Shown here in pieces: positions 1 to 8,808 of a stretch of DNA of 37,363 nt; position 1 is the first letter of the stretch; the number at the start of each line of letters is the position of its first letter. The notes below the pieces were generated by a model. The model saw only the letters and a program-made list of their open reading frames with translations, was not told where the DNA came from and made no database searches. A program made the translations under genes and the position numbers. This DNA comes from an uncultured Planctomycetota bacterium (lineage in GTDB: Bacteria; Planctomycetota; UBA1135; GCA-002686595), in NCBI GenBank assembly GCA_903928115.1, contig CAIYPP010000122.1, positions 1-37,363 of the forward strand, written 5' to 3'.

Positions 1-3000
1 ACGTGCGCAGCTTCTGGGACGGTCGCGCGCAGGAGAAGTTCAACGGCGTGAACATCTGGGGTGACCTCGACCCGAACGCGCGCGTGCTCGAGCTCGACGC
101 GAGCGGCAATCTCGTCTGGACGCAGGTGCTGCTCGACAAGGCGGCGCTCGCCAGTCAAGCCGTGGGTCCGGCCCTCTCGGACTTCGAGATGAGCTACGCG
201 GGTAAGTCATTCCCCGATCTCGGCCGCAAGATGCTCTCGGCGATGCCGCTGCGCGACCAGTTCATCGATCCGACGGACGTGCACCTCGGCACGTACAGCG
301 CGTACCCGTCGCGCGGCATGACGCCGGGCACGACCTACGCGGATCTCATCGACCTCGCCTTCCACGACAAGTGGCACGCGGGCGCGGGCTCCGTGAACGG
401 CTTCACCCACATGGAGCAGAACTTCTCGCTCTACTGGGGTCTCGCGATCCTGTGCTACGAGTCGCAGCTCGTCTCGGACCAAACGCCGTTCGACCGCTAC
501 GCGGCGGGCGACACGACGGCGATGACCGCCGAGCAGCTCGAAGGCATGAAGATCTACAACTCGGGCGGTGCTGCCTGCGCAGCGTGCCACTCGGGCTCGG
601 AGTTCGCGGGCGCGACTTGGTCGCAGGTCGCCGAACACGGCGCGGTGGAACCCATGGCGACCGTCGGCTCGCAGGCGACGGATGAAATCGCCTTCACGAC
701 GTTCCCCGACTTCTCGCAGAATGTGCTGACCTTCGACCCCCGTGGTGGTCAGATCCAGATCTTGACGCCGGGCGGCGCGGTGGTGGCGCACGGCAACATT
801 CCCGGCGCGAATGCCAACTGCGTCGACGAAGAGCTCGAGGTCAACCTGCAGCCTGGAGTCGCGGCTCCCATCAACCCCGGCGCGGATCAGCTCGACCTCG
901 CCTTCGAGGCCGAGGTGACGATCGAGTCGTTCGGCACCGCTCTTCCCTCGGGCCTCTGCCACGTCAACCTGATCGTGGGCATGGAGTGGGGCGCGGACCC
1001 GGCGCTGCCCGCGGGCGCCTACCCCGTGGTGGTGAACGGCACTCAGATCGGCGTGCTGAACATGGGCACGGCGCAGGCCAACGGCATGTACGACGTCGGC
1101 TACTACAACCTCGGAGTCCGTCCGACGACGGAGGACATCGGTGCCGGTGCGAACGGGCCCTTTGGTCCGCTGTCGCTCACCAAGCGTCTCCAGGCGGGAG
1201 ATCCGACGGTCGCGCAGTGGATGCCGCAAGGCGGCATCAGCCCGAGCGACTACCCGATCGTGAACGGCACGTTCAAGACGCCGTCCTTGCGCAACATCGC
1301 GCTCACCGGTCCGTACTTCCACAACGGAGGCGCGGGCACGCTGGAGCAGGTTGTGCAGTTCTACGCTCGCGGCGCCGACTTCGCGGAAGTCAACTCACCC
1401 GATCTCGACGAAGACGTCGACGGCGTGGGCTCGATCCGCAACAAGGCCGACCGGCAGGCGGCGCTCGTCGCCTTCATGCGCGATGCGCTGCTCGACCCGC
1501 GCGTGGCGACTCGCTCGGGCGTGTTCTGCACTCCGTCACTTCCCTTGAAGGACGGCTACGACGGCAATGAGATCTTCGTGGTCGACAACGGGCTCGGCGA
1601 GGCGATCGCGACGATCAACGAGCTGCCCCAGACGGGCGCAGCGGGCGGTCCGGCGTTCCGACCCTTCGCCGATCTGCTCGCCGGTGGCGTCAACGTCGTC
1701 TACGAGCCGGCGCTCGTCGTCGAAGAGGAAGGCACGCAGGGCTGCGGGCCGCTCGCGATCCCCTCGGACTCCGATCGCGTCGTGCGCATCTACCTGACCA
1801 ACAAGCCCACGGCGAACGTGACCATCGACCTGTCGGTGAGCGATGCGAGCGAGATCTCGATCGAACCCGCGCAGCTCGTGTTCACGACGTCCGACTGGTT
1901 CCACCCGCACGAGGTCAAGATCCGCGGCGAGCGCGACGGAGAGCTCGATGGGCAGGTGACGGCCACGCTTGTCACGTCGAACACCCAGAGCAGCGACTAC
2001 CGCTACAACGGGATCGAAGTTCAAGACGTGACCTTCACGGTGGTCGACACGACCTCGTACGACAACCAGATCTACGTCGACGGCGCGTCGAACGTCCAGC
2101 ACGCCAACGGCAGCGCGCAGCGTCCCTACAAGCGCATCACGGACGCGCTGGGCTGCGCTCCCGAGGGCTCCGTGATCCACGTGGCGCCGGGAACCTACCA
2201 CGAGAACCTGCTCGTGAAGGACCGCGACCTCGTGATCGACGGCTGGGGCGCGGTGATCGACGGCGGCCGCTCGGGTCCGTGCGTCACGGTGTTCGGCGCT
2301 CAGACGCAGGGCACGGTGCTCCGCGGCCTGACGCTGTCGAACGGCGGCGGCCAAAATGCTCCGGCCGGTGCGCTCTTCGTCACCGACAGCTCGAGCGTGC
2401 TGTGCGACGGGTGCGTGCTCTCCGATAGCCTCGGTCAGCAGGGCGGCGGCGCCTACGTGCGCAATAGCTCGCACCTGACTCTGGTCGACGCCGTGGTCGA
2501 GCGCAACTCGAGCCAGCAGCAGGGCGGCGGTCTCACCATCGACGGCGGCAGCCTGACGATGTCGAACTCGATCGTATGGGAGAACTCGACGCAGGGCAGC
2601 GGCGGCGGCGTGCTCGTGTACAACACGGCGCAGCTCTCGATGAACGGCGTGCTGGTGATGAACAACAGCGCCGGGCAGGAGGTCGGCGGGCTGTTCCTCA
2701 ACGGCGGCAGCGCCCACCTCTACAACGTGTCGATCAGCTTCAACAGCGCCAACCAGCAGGTCGGCGGCTTCCGCGCGATGAACAGCGCCAACGTCGTGGC
2801 GACCGGTCTCAAGGTCGCCAACAACACGGTCGCGAACGGCATCGGCGGCATGTACGTGGACGGCGGGGTCCTCGACCTCTCCCACGCCACGATCGCGACC
2901 AACTCGGGCGTCGAGCTCTACCTGATGAACTCGATGAGCGTGACGATCGCGAACAGCATCATCTGGGACAACGGCCAGGGCGGCGCAGTCGCAAGCAACC

Positions 3001-3221
3001 TCCAGACTCAGCTCCCGGCGACGATCGAGCATTCGCTGATCGACTGGGGCGGCTTCGCGGCGCAGGGCTACCTGCGCGTCGATCCGCTGTTCGAAAATGC
3101 GGCGGCGGGCAACCACAACCTGCAGCCGGGCTCTCCCGCCTCGGACGCGGGTCACCCGAGCCAGCAGGATCCGGATGGCTCGCGATGCGACATGGGAGCG
3201 CACCAAATCGTGGGGAACTAG
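1..3221 (+). CDS. Dihaem cytochrome c peroxidase-like / beta-helix fusion protein, copy 1 (5' truncated)
   Basis: The reading frame is open at the window edge. The GTG at position 3 is an internal Val codon, because the paralogue downstream has about 240 more residues before the same FWDGRA motif. The visible part starts inside a bacterial cytochrome c peroxidase/MauG-type domain: FWDGRAQEKF, a second haem site CAACH at nt 576-590, then GPYFHNGG and EQVVQFYARGADF, which are typical of the family's C-terminal half. About 230 residues lie between that haem site and GPYFHNGG, more than usual, so an inserted beta-rich segment is likely. After a short Calx-beta-like beta-sandwich comes a DUF1565-like start (APGTYHENLLV) and Gly/Asn-rich right-handed beta-helix rungs to the end. 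The protein is probably exported; the first haem site and signal peptide lie outside the window. Electron donor and substrate are unknown. The family call is firm; the function of the fusion is inference. Confidence 0.85.
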   Translation, partial: VRSFWDGRAQEKFNGVNIWGDLDPNARVLELDASGNLVWTQVLLDKAALASQAVGPALSDFEMSYAGKSFPDLGRKMLSAMPLRDQFIDPTDVHLGTYSAYPSRGMTPGTTYADLIDLAFHDKWHAGAGSVNGFTHMEQNFSLYWGLAILCYESQLVSDQTPFDRYAAGDTTAMTAEQLEGMKIYNSGGAACAACHSGSEFAGATWSQVAEHGAVEPMATVGSQATDEIAFTTFPDFSQNVLTFDPRGGQIQILTPGGAVVAHGNIPGANANCVDEELEVNLQPGVAAPINPGADQLDLAFEAEVTIESFGTALPSGLCHVNLIVGMEWGADPALPAGAYPVVVNGTQIGVLNMGTAQANGMYDVGYYNLGVRPTTEDIGAGANGPFGPLSLTKRLQAGDPTVAQWMPQGGISPSDYPIVNGTFKTPSLRNIALTGPYFHNGGAGTLEQVVQFYARGADFAEVNSPDLDEDVDGVGSIRNKADRQAALVAFMRDALLDPRVATRSGVFCTPSLPLKDGYDGNEIFVVDNGLGEAIATINELPQTGAAGGPAFRPFADLLAGGVNVVYEPALVVEEEGTQGCGPLAIPSDSDRVVRIYLTNKPTANVTIDLSVSDASEISIEPAQLVFTTSDWFHPHEVKIRGERDGELDGQVTATLVTSNTQSSDYRYNGIEVQDVTFTVVDTTSYDNQIYVDGASNVQHANGSAQRPYKRITDALGCAPEGSVIHVAPGTYHENLLVKDRDLVIDGWGAVIDGGRSGPCVTVFGAQTQGTVLRGLTLSNGGGQNAPAGALFVTDSSSVLCDGCVLSDSLGQQGGGAYVRNSSHLTLVDAVVERNSSQQQGGGLTIDGGSLTMSNSIVWENSTQGSGGGVLVYNTAQLSMNGVLVMNNSAGQEVGGLFLNGGSAHLYNVSISFNSANQQVGGFRAMNSANVVATGLKVANNTVANGIGGMYVDGGVLDLSHATIATNSGVELYLMNSMSVTIANSIIWDNGQGGAVASNLQTQLPATIEHSLIDWGGFAAQGYLRVDPLFENAAAGNHNLQPGSPASDAGHPSQQDPDGSRCDMGAHQIVGN

Positions 3222-3558
3222 AGCTCTGGTGTTCTCTCAGGGCCGCGTGGCGCCTTCCGGAAAGTTCGGGAGGCGCCACACGGGCCCGACCTGCCGGAGA
3301 AAGGCGAGCGATGGAAGCCGCGACGATCCGGTGAGTGCGGAGAGAAGGAGGGGACGAACTCCGCCAAGCTGCGCAGAAAGAACTTCTGCATCGGGAAGAG
3401 TGTTCCAGTCGCGCCGACTGCGAGCTGGAATTCGGCCGAAGGAGCCGGGCTAGCGGCGCTCTGGGCCTGCAAAGGGTCGTAGCGTTCCTTGGTTCCCTAC
3501 CGCGCGAGTCGCGCTCGGGGGACCTTGGCAACCGCACAACCCCCGACAGTCACCCCCG
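3222..3558. other. Intergenic gap between the two fusion paralogues
   Basis: This 337-bp gap holds a strong hairpin just after the first gene (3247-3279). I see no convincing gene, Shine-Dalgarno site or sigma-70-like promoter in the rest. TTGGCA at 3525-3530 resembles a -35 box, but no -10 lies at a suitable distance. Copy 2 may be transcribed from here or by read-through. Confidence 0.5.
3247..3279 (+). terminator. Hairpin after fusion gene copy 1, no U-tract
   Basis: GTGGCGCCTTCC pairs with GGGAGGCGCCAC around a 9-nt loop: 12 pairs including one G-U. It begins 25 nt after the stop codon. No T-run follows, so it could be a U-less terminator or an mRNA 3'-end stabiliser. Confidence 0.55.
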
Positions 3559-6500
3559 ATGCAACGCAATTTCCCCTCCGTCGATCGCGCTCAGACTCGC
3601 TCGAACTCCGCTTCGCAAAAGCGCTGGATCCGCAACCTCGCCACGGCCACCGCTGCGGCGTTCCTCGTCGCCGGCGCCATGGCCCAGCGCCAGGCTCCGG
3701 CCAACGGCGGCAACGCGGTCGGCGCCGCGGGTGGCGCCGCTGGTAGCGCGCCGTCCGTCTCGACGCGCGTGAGCCACCTGCCGAAGGCGCTCTCCGCGTC
3801 GAACGTGCCGTTGCCGTCGAACCTCTCGAACTTCGTCTCCGACTTCAACGCCGCTGTCCGGCTGGGCAAGGCGCTGTTTTGGGACATCCAAGCGGGATCC
3901 GACGGCATGACCGCGTGCGCGAGCTGCCACTGGCATGCCGGCGCAGATGCGCGCGCGAAGAGCCAGCTCGCGCCGGGCCACGACAACGTGTACCAACGCC
4001 TCGCCACGGGCCCGGGCGGCGTGAACTACGAAGTGAACTCGGGCGACTTCCCGTTCACGGAGCGCGCGGACCCCAACGACCACGACAGCTCGATCGTCCG
4101 CAACGTCAACGACCGCCTGACGTCGTCGGGCATCCAGCACCGCCTGTTCACGGGAGTAACGCCGGGGCAGGGGCACGAGAACGGCGTTGTCGTGCAGGAT
4201 CCGCCGTTCAACCTGAACGGCTCCAACGTCGGCCGCGTCGAGCCGCGCAACACCCCGACGATCATCAACGCGATCTTCAACGTGCGCAGCTTCTGGGACG
4301 GTCGCGCGCAGGAGAAGTTCAACGGCGTCAACAACTGGGGCGACCTCGACCCCAACGCCCGCGTGCTCGAAAAGGATGCGAGCGGCAACCTCGTTTGGAC
4401 GTCGGTGCTGCTCGACACCGCGGCGCTCGCGAGCCAAGCCGTCGGCCCCGCCCTCTCGGACTTCGAGATGAGCTACACGGGCAAGTCCTTCCCCGAGCTC
4501 GGCCGCAAGATGCTCTCGGCCGCTCCCCTCAAGGACCAGTTCATCGACCCCACCGACGTCCACTTCGGCTCGATGTCGGCCTATCCGGCGCGCGGCATGC
4601 AGCCGGGCGTGACCTACGCGGACATGATTGCGGCGGCGTTCCACGACAAGTGGCACGGCGGCGCGGGCAGCGTCAACGGCCACACCCACATGGAGCAGAA
4701 CTTCTCGCTCTACTGGGGCATCGCGATTCTCTGCTACGAGTCGCAGCTCGTCTCCGACGACGCGCCGTTCGACCGCTTCATGCGCGGCGACCCGAGCGCG
4801 ATGACCGCAGAGCAGCTCGAAGGCATGCGTCTCTTCAACTCGGGCGGCGCGGCCTGCGCCGTGTGCCACTTTGGCTCCGAGTTCGCCGGTGCGACGTGGT
4901 CGCACGTGAACAAGTTCGGCGCTGTGGAGCGCATGGCGACGCTCGGGTCGCTCGCAACGGACTCGCTCGGCTTCACCACGATGCCGGACTTCACGCAGAA
5001 CGTCCTGAACTACGACCCGCGCGGCGCGCAGATCCAGATCTTGTCGCCCAGCGGCGGCTTGGTGGCGATGGGCAACGTCCCGGGCTCGCAGGGCAGCTGC
5101 GCTCCGGAAGATCTCGACGTGCTCTTGCAGCTCGGCCCCGCCGCACCGGTCATGCCGCCCCCGAGCTTCTTGGTGGACGCGGTGTTCGACGTACACGTGA
5201 ACGCCCGCTCGCGCGGTCAGCAACTGCCGAATGGCCTGTGCCACGTCGATCTCCGCATCACCATGAAGTGGGGTGCGTCGACGCCGCTTCCCGCAGGTGA
5301 CTACCCGGTGGTGGTGAACGGCGCACAGATCGGGATCCTCCACATGGGGACCCCGACCGCCGACGGCGTCTACGACCTCGGCTACTACAACATCGGCGTT
5401 CGCCCCACGCAGGAGGACATCGGTGCGGGCGGCCACAGCCCCTTCGGCCCGCTGGCGATTACGGAGCGCCTCAAGATCGGCGACCCGACCGTGCAGCAGT
5501 GGATGCCTGTTGGCGGCGTGCACTCCAACGATCGCACGCTCTCGGGCGGCACGTTCAAGACGCCTTCGCTGCGCAACCTCGCGCTCACGGGCCCCTACTT
5601 CCACAACGGAGGTACGGCGACTCTCGAACAAGTCGTGCAGTTCTATGCTCGCGGCGCCGACTTCGCGGAGACCAATGCGCTCGACCTCGACGAAGCCGTC
5701 GACGGTGTGGGCTCGATCCGTGGCAAGCCGGTCAAGCAGGCGGCAATGGTCGCGTTCTTGCGCGATGCGCTGCTCGACGATCGCGTCACTCGCCGCGCTG
5801 GTGTGTTCTGCACGCCGTCGCTGCCCCTCAAGGATGGGTACGACGGCAACGAAGTGTTCGTCGTCGACAACGGCATCGGCGAGGCCGACGCCACGATCAA
5901 CGAGCTGCCCCAGACGGGTGCGGCCGGTGGCGCGCCGTTCCGTCCCTTCGCCGACATGCTCGGCGGCGGCGTGAACGTGCTGCACGAGCCCAACCTGTTC
6001 GTGCAAGAGTCGCTCGTCGAAGGCTGTGGTCCGTGGTCGGTCCCGACGGACTTCTTCCGCGAGATCCGGGTCTACCTCACCAACCAGCCGACGGCCCCCG
6101 TCTCGCTCGCCGTGAGCGTGTCCGACTCGACGGAGATCAGCGCAGAGCCGGCCCAGCTCGTCTTCGATGCAACGAACTGGTTCCACCCGCAGGTGATCCG
6201 CGTCAGCGGCCTCGCCGACGCCGAGGTCGATGGCACGCAGTCGGCGACGGTGCAAATCGCGCCGAGCACCAGCGCGGACTCGCGCTACGTGGGCCTTGGA
6301 GCGAAGAACATCCCCATCACCGTGCAGGACACGACGCCGCTGGCGAACCAAATCTTCGTCGACGGCTCGTCCACGGCGGCGTACCCCAACGGCAGCGCGG
6401 CGCACCCCTTCCGCACCATCGCGGACGCGCTGGGCTGCGCTCCCAAGGGCGTGCTCGTCATCGTCGCTCCGGGCACCTACCACGAAAACGTGCTCGTCCA

Positions 6501-7503
6501 AGGGCGCGATCTCGTGATCGAAGGCTGGGGCGCGACGATCGACGGCGGCCTGCAGGGTCCGTGCGTCACGGTGTTCGGCGCCCAGACGCAGGGCACCGTG
6601 CTCCGCGGTCTGACGCTCGTCAACGGTGGCGGCCAGAACTCTCAGGCGGGCGCGCTGTTCGTGTCCGACAGCACGAGCGTGACGGTCGATGCCTGCGTGC
6701 TCTCCGACAGTCAGGCCCAGCAGGGCGGCGGCGTGTTCGTCCGCAACAGCTCGCACCTGTCGCTCGTAGACGCCCTCGTCGAACGCAACAGCGCGCAGCA
6801 GCGCGGCGGTGGCTTGTTCATCGACGGTGGCAGCTTGTCGCTCGTCAACAGCATCGTGTGGGACAACATCACGCAGGGTGAGGGCGGCGGCATCGCGCTC
6901 CAAAACACTGCGCGACTCGACGTCGACGGCGCGCTGGTGCAATACAACCAGGCGTCGCAGCGCGGCGGCGGCATCGTGCTCAACGGTGGCGTGTCGAACA
7001 TCTACAACCTGTGCGTGTCGTTCAACACGGCTTCGCAAGGTGCGGGCGGCATGCTGGTGATGAACTCGGCGTCGGTCGTCGCTCGCGGCTTCAAGCTGAC
7101 GAACAACACCGCGCAGAACGGCGTCGGCGGTCTGTTCATCGACGGCGGCACGCTCGACCTCACGAGCGCGACGTTGGCCAGCAACTCCGCCGAGGAGCTG
7201 TGGTTGATGAACAACGTGGCCTTCACGCTCGCGAACTCGATCGTGTGGGATGGCGGCAGCGGCGCGGCCATCGGGTCGTACTCGCAGCAGCCGCTCCCGG
7301 CGCAGGTCCACCACTCGATCGTGGACTCCAACCGTCTCACGGCGACTGGGTTCTCGACGAGCGACCCGCTCTTCGATGGGGCATCGTGGGGCAACCACAA
7401 CGTCGCGCTCGGCTCGGCCGCGGACAACGGCGGTGACCCCGCTTCGTCCGACCCGGACGGCTCGCGCTGCGACATGGGTGCGCACCAGATCGTCGGCAAC
7501 TAG
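3559..7503 (+). CDS. Dihaem cytochrome c peroxidase-like / beta-helix fusion protein, copy 2
   Basis: This is a complete paralogue of the preceding gene (1314 residues). The N-terminus has a basic stretch (KRWIRN, 21-26) and a hydrophobic core ending in AMA/Q (cleavage near 42), so export is expected. Haem-c sites are CASCH (120-124) and CAVCH (433-437), with FWDGRA at 245-250 and GPYFHNGG at 678-685. This matches the dihaem cytochrome c peroxidase/MauG superfamily, which reduces peroxide or oxidises a protein or small substrate. Residues about 440-610 hold an extra beta-rich insertion. Residues about 820-925 resemble a Calx-beta-type sandwich. Residues about 930-1314 form a DUF1565-type entry and right-handed beta-helix with repeated GGG and N-S motifs, ending in CDMGAHQIVGN as in copy 1. 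The beta-helix may bind polysaccharide or the cell surface; that is inference. No Shine-Dalgarno site is evident before the ATG. Confidence 0.88.
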   Translation: MQRNFPSVDRAQTRSNSASQKRWIRNLATATAAAFLVAGAMAQRQAPANGGNAVGAAGGAAGSAPSVSTRVSHLPKALSASNVPLPSNLSNFVSDFNAAVRLGKALFWDIQAGSDGMTACASCHWHAGADARAKSQLAPGHDNVYQRLATGPGGVNYEVNSGDFPFTERADPNDHDSSIVRNVNDRLTSSGIQHRLFTGVTPGQGHENGVVVQDPPFNLNGSNVGRVEPRNTPTIINAIFNVRSFWDGRAQEKFNGVNNWGDLDPNARVLEKDASGNLVWTSVLLDTAALASQAVGPALSDFEMSYTGKSFPELGRKMLSAAPLKDQFIDPTDVHFGSMSAYPARGMQPGVTYADMIAAAFHDKWHGGAGSVNGHTHMEQNFSLYWGIAILCYESQLVSDDAPFDRFMRGDPSAMTAEQLEGMRLFNSGGAACAVCHFGSEFAGATWSHVNKFGAVERMATLGSLATDSLGFTTMPDFTQNVLNYDPRGAQIQILSPSGGLVAMGNVPGSQGSCAPEDLDVLLQLGPAAPVMPPPSFLVDAVFDVHVNARSRGQQLPNGLCHVDLRITMKWGASTPLPAGDYPVVVNGAQIGILHMGTPTADGVYDLGYYNIGVRPTQEDIGAGGHSPFGPLAITERLKIGDPTVQQWMPVGGVHSNDRTLSGGTFKTPSLRNLALTGPYFHNGGTATLEQVVQFYARGADFAETNALDLDEAVDGVGSIRGKPVKQAAMVAFLRDALLDDRVTRRAGVFCTPSLPLKDGYDGNEVFVVDNGIGEADATINELPQTGAAGGAPFRPFADMLGGGVNVLHEPNLFVQESLVEGCGPWSVPTDFFREIRVYLTNQPTAPVSLAVSVSDSTEISAEPAQLVFDATNWFHPQVIRVSGLADAEVDGTQSATVQIAPSTSADSRYVGLGAKNIPITVQDTTPLANQIFVDGSSTAAYPNGSAAHPFRTIADALGCAPKGVLVIVAPGTYHENVLVQGRDLVIEGWGATIDGGLQGPCVTVFGAQTQGTVLRGLTLVNGGGQNSQAGALFVSDSTSVTVDACVLSDSQAQQGGGVFVRNSSHLSLVDALVERNSAQQRGGGLFIDGGSLSLVNSIVWDNITQGEGGGIALQNTARLDVDGALVQYNQASQRGGGIVLNGGVSNIYNLCVSFNTASQGAGGMLVMNSASVVARGFKLTNNTAQNGVGGLFIDGGTLDLTSATLASNSAEELWLMNNVAFTLANSIVWDGGSGAAIGSYSQQPLPAQVHHSIVDSNRLTATGFSTSDPLFDGASWGNHNVALGSAADNGGDPASSDPDGSRCDMGAHQIVGN

Positions 7504-7523
7504 GCCACGACGATTCGCGGAAG

Positions 7524-7559
7524 AGCGGCGCTTCGCGGAGGACTCCGCGGGGCGCCGCT
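7524..7559 (+). terminator. Strong hairpin after fusion gene copy 2, no U-tract
   Basis: Positions 7524-7539 pair with 7544-7559: 16 pairs including two G-U, with loop GGAC. It starts 21 nt after the stop codon and precedes the -10-like site of the next gene. No T-run follows. Its position mirrors the hairpin after copy 1, but its sequence differs. Confidence 0.6.
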
Positions 7560-7590
7560 TGCGTTCGTGAAGGAACGTTGCGGAGCAGGC

Positions 7591-7596
7591 TATGCT
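7591..7596 (+). promoter_or_regulatory. Candidate -10 element (TATGCT) for the PrsW-type gene
   Basis: TATGCT ends 8 nt before the preferred ATG at 7605, where transcription would begin at or next to the start codon. No recognisable -35 box is present, so the call rests on the recurring pattern in this window. Confidence 0.3.
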
Positions 7597-7604
7597 GCGC
7601 CGTC

Positions 7605-8597
7605 ATGGCGTTCGCGCTCGCACTCACGCTCGGCATCGTGCCGATGTTCGGCTTCGCGCTCTTCATCCGCTGGCTCGACCGCTTCGAAGAAGAGCCGCGC
7701 TGGATGCTGGCGGGGTCGTTCCTGTGGGGTGCGGTGATCGCGTGCGGCGGGGCGTTCGTGCTGAACACGCTGCTCGGACTCAGCATCCTCGCGGTCACGG
7801 GCTCCGAAGAAGCCGCAAACTTCGGCACGACCTCGTTCGTGGCACCGGTGGTCGAGGAGTCGCTCAAGGGGCTCGCGGTGCTCTTGGTCTTCGCGTGCTT
7901 TCGGCACGAATTCGACTCCATCGTCGACGGCATTACTTACGCAGGCATCACGGCGACCGGCTTCGCGGCCGTGGAGAATGTGCTGTACATCTATCGCGAC
8001 GGCTATACGGAGCATGGATTGGAAGGCCTGTGGACGGTGGCGTTCATCCGCATCGTGCTCGTCGGTTGGATGCACCCGTTCTTCACCGCGTTCACGGGCA
8101 TCGGTTTCGCGATCGCGCGAACCACGCGCAGTCCGGCACTGCGTTGGAGCGCGCCGCTGCTCGGGCTTGCGCTCGCGATGCTGACGCACGCATTCCACAA
8201 CACCCTTGCGATTTGGTTCGGTGGCGTAGAAGGGTTCGCACTGGGGATCGCGGTCGACTGGATCGGATACGCGTGCATGGCGGGATTCATCGGCTGGAGG
8301 ATCCTCTGCGAGCGGGACCTGCTGCGACGACATCTCGCGGAAGAGCTCGCGCAAGGACGGATCACCGCGGCGCAGTACGCGAATGCGAGCTCGTTCACGC
8401 AGGTGCGTGCCCACGTCACAGCCATCGTGCACGGCCGCTACCGCGCGACGAGGCGCTTCTATCAGGCCCTCGGCGAGCTCGCGCACCACAAGGAACACTT
8501 GGAGCGTCACGGAGACGAGCACGGGCACTCCGCGAAGATCGCGGAGTACCGCGCCTCGCTGCCGGGGCTCGCGGCGCGGGCGAGCGGGCGCGCGTGA
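7605..8597 (+). CDS. PrsW-family intramembrane metalloprotease
   Basis: This is a polytopic membrane protein of 330 residues. The PrsW-family motifs are in order: EE(84-85)xxK88 in PVVEESLKG, E124 in GFAAVENVLY, H157 in WMHPFFTAFTGIG and H195 in LTHAFHN. In this family the Glu and His residues form a putative zinc-type active site inside the membrane. PrsW itself starts site-1 cleavage of an anti-sigma factor in Bacillus, but many homologues have no known target, so the substrate here is open. The C-terminal 100 residues are cytoplasmic-looking and charged. I chose the ATG at 7605; a TTG at 7578 would add nine residues and sits against a short GAAGGA, but the hydrophobic N-terminus and upstream -10-like site favour 7605. 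No anti-sigma or sigma gene is adjacent. Confidence 0.85.
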   Translation: MAFALALTLGIVPMFGFALFIRWLDRFEEEPRWMLAGSFLWGAVIACGGAFVLNTLLGLSILAVTGSEEAANFGTTSFVAPVVEESLKGLAVLLVFACFRHEFDSIVDGITYAGITATGFAAVENVLYIYRDGYTEHGLEGLWTVAFIRIVLVGWMHPFFTAFTGIGFAIARTTRSPALRWSAPLLGLALAMLTHAFHNTLAIWFGGVEGFALGIAVDWIGYACMAGFIGWRILCERDLLRRHLAEELAQGRITAAQYANASSFTQVRAHVTAIVHGRYRATRRFYQALGELAHHKEHLERHGDEHGHSAKIAEYRASLPGLAARASGRA

Positions 8598-8808
8598 GGC
8601 GCGAGCGAGAAGGAAGTTCCTTCCAGACTGTGGATACAGCGGTCGCCTGAAGGCCTTTGGCGGCGGTCTTCGGAGCGATGCATGCGTGCTAGATTGCTGC
8701 CTCGCTCCGCCGGCAGTCGTTGGCTCAGACGAAGCGGACTCAAGCGCACCGGGTCGAGTCAGCCGATGAGCCCGAGGCAGCTACACCCCCGCTCGAAGCT
8801 CCCAACCC

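Noticed and set aside
3550..7485. 1311-codon open frame on the minus strand opposite fusion gene copy 2
   Set aside because: Its product is Arg/Val/Ala/Asp-rich with no domain motifs, as expected from antisense reading of GC-rich codons. The plus strand shows haem sites, a signal peptide and a beta-helix.
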